From Linnemannia schmuckeri (taxonomy: Eukaryota; Mortierellomycota; Mortierellomycetes; Mortierellales; Mortierellaceae): a stretch of DNA of 64,000 bases. The stretch is taken from the NCBI GenBank assembly GCA_029449235.1, contig JANATG010000003.1:930001-994000 (forward strand), given 5' to 3'. The position numbers and the translations under genes are program-made. The notes under the pieces were generated by a model. The model had not been told where the DNA came from, searched no databases, and saw only the letters and a list, made by a program, of their open reading frames with translations. Shown piece by piece: positions 60,321 to 64,000 of this stretch (positions are counted from its first letter, which is position 1; each line of letters begins with the position of its first letter).

Positions 60321-60397
60321 TCACATCCGCGCCCCCCCTTTTTTTTCTATTTCTTTTTGGGCGTTGCTTTGCCCAAGTATCCCATTTTACCATCCAA

Positions 60398-60403
60398 AAT
60401 AAA
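60398..60403 (+). terminator. Poly(A) signal AATAAA
   Basis: Hexamer 78 bases past the stop of the 57,888 gene, which converges with RPL24. Confidence 0.5.
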
Positions 60404-60519
60404 GTGCAGAACTCCCAGAGATGGCATTTTTTTCTTTTTGTTGCTTTATTCAGCTGCTACACATGAACAAACGTAGTTGTTGTTGAAAATGAGACAAATT
60501 TGGGGTTGGGAAGGACAAT

Positions 60520-62186
60520 TTAACGGGAGGTGTTGGCGATGGCGACCTTGGCACCCTTGGCACCCTGCTTGGAGACCTTGGGCTGACCACGGGCAGCAGC
60601 AGAGGCGTTCTTGGCCTTCTCGGACTTCTTAGTGGCATCGGCAGCCTTCTTCTTCTCCTTGCCGTCACGGAGGGCAGCGGCACGGGCGGCGGCACGGACC
60701 TCGGGCTTCTGGTTGCGCTTGGCGCGGATGGCCTCCCAGGAGGCACCAACGACGGCACGCTGGTGCTTGACGGTGCGGCGGGTGCGCTTCTTGGTGACCT
60801 CCTCAGAGATACCCTTCTTGTGCATGCGGCGGAAAAGAACGGTCCACGAGATTTTGCGGGGGTTCTTGCGCTGCAAGAACAAGGACTCGGCCTTACCGTT
60901 GACGAAACGGAAGGACTATTTTTTGGTGCAATGAAGAAATAACGTCCGTGTTATTAAGATGGTTCCCTTGTATAAAAGTAATGCATATCTTCCTGCTTGT
61001 GATTTTTTTAAGTCCATGTTCTTTGTTCTCCTGTTGACTGATTAGTCGTGTTGCGAGTGAACTTGAGATCTTCGTGGTAGTCGATTTGTTCCAGGACTGA
61101 AGGTAATAGTTTTTTGACGTAAATATTGTCGTTCTTCAGTTGTTTCCGGTACTGTCGACTAAAAAGGCGAATCTAGCGGTGCAAGCACCGTCTCTCCAGA
61201 TACTTGTGCTCTGCTGAAAATGCCATTGATAGCTCCTGCTTAATGGTTGTTGTTGAAGTGCCCCGAACTATGGCTCAATTGCTCGGGGATATAAGACGTA
61301 CTCTGTTGTCGACACGGACGTAGATCTTGCCCTTGCCGGGGTAGATCTTGGCTCCAGAGAAGGCGCAAATCTCGATCCTGATGAACAAAAAGTAAAGGTT
61401 GAAAAAGAAAAAGTGATGGTCAGAATAGGTGGTTCATAGTACAGACTGAAGAGAGGAAGTTTTTGTTGAGAGGGGTGTAGGAAGGAAGGGCGATCTTGAA
61501 GGGTAGAGTTGGTGCTGGGTTGATGAAAAGTTGCTACCCTGGTCTCCTGTACTATCAACAGTCTGCTCCAAAAGTGTATGGAATCAGAGGTTCCCCTCAC
61601 AAGCTCTGGCTGAGAAAGAGTGTAGCAGTCGTTGCTGCTACTTTGTTGCTTGTTGAGAGCTATCGTTGTAATGCCAGCAGGACAGATCTCCTGCGCCCCA
61701 CGGTCCAGTACACCTCAGGTAAAAGGACGACCCATCAAAGCTTCCCCATGCCTTGTTAAAGCAAAGTTCCCGTTTGAAGTTCTCTCTTTTCCTGAAGTGA
61801 CCTCTGGAAGGGTTGCCTGGTCCTTGCAAGTTGTCAGTTGATGGGCGTGGTATGCTGTTATTGCTGCTGTTGGTCGGGCTCTGTGCAATCGAGCTATTGA
61901 CTGTTCGCTCCAGTCAGTCAAAACCAGACTTTGGCCTTTGTTCCAACATCGGCTCTGTGGCTCTCCCACTCAACCAAAGCCATGGAATCTTGATGACTCT
62001 TTCCTCCAAGGTCGGCGATGGCGAGTTAATAGTTTCCATTACGAACGGATCCAGTATCCCGATACGATGCCGTTGAAGGAAACGATGGCTGGTGTAAAGT
62101 TATGGCTGGATGGATTGATCGATGGGTTGTCAATAGCGATGGATGTGTCCATCGCCCTCTCTATCTCTGCACTACGCCATACTTCA
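60520..62186 (-). CDS. RPL24: 60S ribosomal protein L24 (eL24)
   Basis: Exons 61377-61302 and 60915-60520 are secure; the first coding exon is inferred at 62186-62182 (ATGAA before GTATGG), giving 158 residues. Diagnostic blocks are IEICAFSGAKIYPGKGK, IYVRVDNR, FRFVNGKAESLFLQRKNP, ISWTVLFRRMHKKG and a Lys/Ala-rich tail. It is a component of the large ribosomal subunit at the subunit interface. Only one ACTTCAT (reverse ATGAAGT) exists upstream within range, so the 5-base exon with a favourable CACC context is the best candidate, but it implies an 804-base intron. Intron 2 is also long (386 bases) and contains a strong small hairpin at about 61,174-61,191. Confidence 0.92.
61174..61191 (-). 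ncRNA. Possible intronic structured RNA in RPL24 intron 2
   Basis: On the minus strand, ACGGTGCTTGCACCGC forms a tight stem-loop, flanked further out by ATCT and AGAT that can pair. This is the shape of one arm of an H/ACA snoRNA, and ribosomal protein introns often host snoRNAs. No clear H box plus ACA box pair could be fixed, so this stays a weak candidate. Confidence 0.2.
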
Positions 62187-63405
62187 TGGTGACTGAGAAT
62201 AAATTTGAAAGAAGGATCCAGCCAAGCCGGCCCTCCCTTCCTAATCAATCAACCCTGCTCGACGAATTTGGTGGCTGATTACCCTTAATCATTTTTTTTA
62301 TCTCATTACTTTCAAGGTCCCTGAACTTTGCATCCAGCTCCAACAACAAGTGAGACGAAGCGCGACAAAAGATGCGGTCAAGAACAGCGTCGCGGCGTCG
62401 TACAAACACTCAAGCACTCTCTTCCTCCTTCGCTATTAGCTTAGACTGCAAAGTCCCATCACCTACAGCATCCAACAACAAAAGCTCACCCAACCTCACA
62501 GCGACACCCTTCAGATTGACCTCGGTCCAAGAGGAGCATTAAAACGCGGGCATAAGGAACCCATAGGTTCCATTCAAGGTCGTCCACATAGGGATCCCAT
62601 CCCACACCGCCACATTATCAATCCTCTTCGTCGTCAAGTGGCCCACTCGAAAGAAATGTCCGTAATGAAACGCACAGGTCAGCCGGATTGAAGAGTAACC
62701 TTACCCAGAAACCAGGTCTTGATACATCCCTGATGGAAGCAATGGAAACACTTGAGCAGCTGCACAACCCTCTTATCTGAATCTTAGGGCAGCTTCATAG
62801 AACGACGCTGATCACGACCGATAGTGAGAAGCGGGCCTGCGCAGATTGGACATGCTTCGGTTGCAAATCTCCATTGGTGGGTCTGATTGATGACTGCGAA
62901 AAGAGGAGTGCCGAGGGATAGTTTGAGGAAGAGACGAGCATGTCGACTTCAAGTTTCTCGATCTCGGCTTGCCTCTGCTCGAGGTTGAAGAGCACGGTTC
63001 CGAACCGACTTGATAGTCCTTGGATCTGGCTGTAACCATTGGCCTCCAGAATGGATAGAACTGAGGGTTTATGGACGATAGCAGAAAGAAAGAAGGAACG
63101 CGTCCTGTTCCCTTCTGTGTGCGGTGCCTGTGCGCAGTTACTACAGTTCAGCCATTTTTTTCCATTTCCACTACCAGTGACCATCTTTTATCCTTCGCTC
63201 TTGCTTCTTCGCCTCATACACATACATACACACTCACTTACACTCACCACAGGTGCTGATCACACTCCTTTTTTCCTTCTGCATCCACACGCCAGTCTTA
63301 CGCTTTCATCCTTACCTCAGCCTCACCTCATCCACCTCTGCTCATATTCCACAAAAGCCTTTTTATTCAATTCCACTCTCCACCAAGTCACCACACTTTA
63401 CCAGA
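62187..63405. other. Spacer between RPL24 and KXD1
   Basis: Apart from the RING-like remnant, nothing could be supported. The right end (63,190-63,400) is CT/CA-rich and looks like the promoter and leader of KXD1. Confidence 0.45.
62700..63184 (-). pseudogene. Broken RING-like zinc-finger remnant
   Basis: One frame reads from MVTGSGNGKKW through LSSRFGTVLFNLEQRQAEIE, and a second frame then continues HARLFLKLSLGTPLFAV, INQTHQWRFATEACPICAG and, after an in-frame TAA at 62,784-62,786, VVQLLKCFHCFHQGCIKTW. CPIC plus CFHCFHxxC is a RING-type metal-binding pattern, but the last Cys pair is not found. The frame change and the stop cannot be bridged by an intron with proper ends. It is either a decayed gene or a region with sequence errors. 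The parent family is not identified. Confidence 0.35.
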
Positions 63406-64000
63406 ATGGACGCATCCCATGTATTCGCAGCACAACTCCTCGACACCCTCCCCGAGCCAGAAATCGCAGAGATTCAACGGCGACAAGCACACATGTAGTA
63501 AACCCTACAACAACATCGCATTCACTCTTCCTTGCTCTCTTGGAATGAAGGGAACTCCCCGACAGGGACTGACAAAACAAAAAAACGTCTTTTTCACACT
63601 CACACCACTGTTGTTCGGGGAACATGGATATGTAGGAGCGCGTCACTACAAAAGGCAAGCTCGTCGCTCTCGGCCCTGAACGAGTTCTCGGCCGTCAAGT
63701 GGGCAGACCTCCACCCCAAGTTTGAAACACATACGAAACTCATAAAGGAACTTCAATCCGACCTTGACCATGTCTTTCGCAAAATACGGTACTCCCTACA
63801 CCTCCTGTCGCCTTGTTTGTTTGAGTAGTAAATGGTGTAAATTTGTCACTAACTGTGGACCTTCAATTCCAACGATGACAGAACTATCAAGGCCAAGTTG
63901 AACCTGCCCAACATGGACGACGGCGGTGAGGGCGACGAGAATGAGAATAACAGCGACGAAGGAGACGCACGAGTCGGGACAACAGAGGAACAAGCAAGCG
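63406..64000 (+). CDS. KXD1: KxDL motif protein KXD1 (BORC/BLOC-1 related), partial
   Basis: Exons 63406-63494, 63636-63788 and 63882 to beyond the right edge join in phase. The start is MDASHVFAAQLLDTL. The core reads LQKASSSLSALNEFSAVKW, then FETHTKLIKELQSDLDHVFRKIR and TIKAKLNLPN: a coiled coil with the K-x-D-L-like ELQSDLD signature and the D-L-D-x-x-F-x-x-I-R-x-x-K end of the family. KxDL proteins are subunits of BORC/BLOC-1-type complexes on lysosomes and endosomes. The last exon is acidic (DDGGEGDENENNSDEGD) and still open at base 64,000. Confidence 0.85.

Noticed and set aside
1..64000. CRISPR arrays, bacterial operons, rRNA genes, intact transposons
   Set aside because: No regularly spaced repeats with unique spacers, no rRNA signature, and no transposase, integrase or reverse transcriptase motif was seen in any frame.

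Overview
The window looks like nuclear DNA of an early-diverging, intron-rich fungus, most likely Mortierellomycotina (Mortierella/Linnemannia type). This placement is inferred from three things: short GT-AG introns in nearly every gene, the mix of fungal-type families (Con7-like zinc finger, verprolin, Kelch-BTB Ral2-like, SEC11, TOM7), and very long A/T homopolymers and GA/CT microsatellites between and inside genes. No species-level marker (rDNA, tRNA) was found. Gene models below were built by hand, by joining reading frames at GT..AG boundaries with matching phase. All assembled coding lengths of complete genes are divisible by three.

Layout. 1-5.5 kb: an R3H-SUZ RNA-binding protein (cut by the left edge) and a Con7-like C2H2 transcription factor, both on the minus strand. 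5.5-20 kb: a 14.5-kb gene-poor stretch of purine- or pyrimidine-biased, repeat-rich DNA with no gene I can support. 20-20.8 kb: a small unrecognised Ser/Gly-rich protein (minus). 20.8-25.9 kb: another repeat-rich spacer. 25.9-36.3 kb: a compact plus-strand run holding a pectate-lyase-like beta-helix protein, splicing factor PRP6, glucose-6-phosphate dehydrogenase and a class IV PLP aminotransferase/aminodeoxychorismate-lyase-like enzyme. 36.5-48.2 kb: SEC11 (minus) divergent from verprolin/VRP1 (plus), an unrecognised coiled-coil protein (minus), an EngB-type mitochondrial GTPase (minus) divergent from the import subunit TOM7 (plus), and a protein with a DNMT1-type replication-foci (RFTS) domain but no methyltransferase domain (plus). 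49.2-53.9 kb: a 1,428-residue Kelch-BTB protein (minus). 55.5-57.2 kb: a six-exon SWIM zinc-finger protein, SWS1/ZSWIM7 (minus), whose exons are all too short to stand out as ORFs. 57.9-60.3 kb: a type II membrane protein, possibly a glycosyltransferase (plus). 60.5-62.2 kb: ribosomal protein L24 (minus). 62.7-63.2 kb: a broken RING-like remnant (minus). 63.4 kb to the right edge: KXD1 (plus, partial).

Most genes are housekeeping: splicing, translation, secretion, mitochondrial import, NADPH supply and the actin cytoskeleton. There is no operon or obvious pathway cluster. The mitochondrial GTPase and TOM7 share a 250-base divergent promoter. The points most worth following up are the bacterial-looking beta-helix gene, the RFTS-only protein, the hidden SWS1 gene, several very small exons (5, 10, 15, 23 and 24 bases), a GC-AG intron in the G6PDH gene and a 53-base poly(A) tract touching a splice acceptor.
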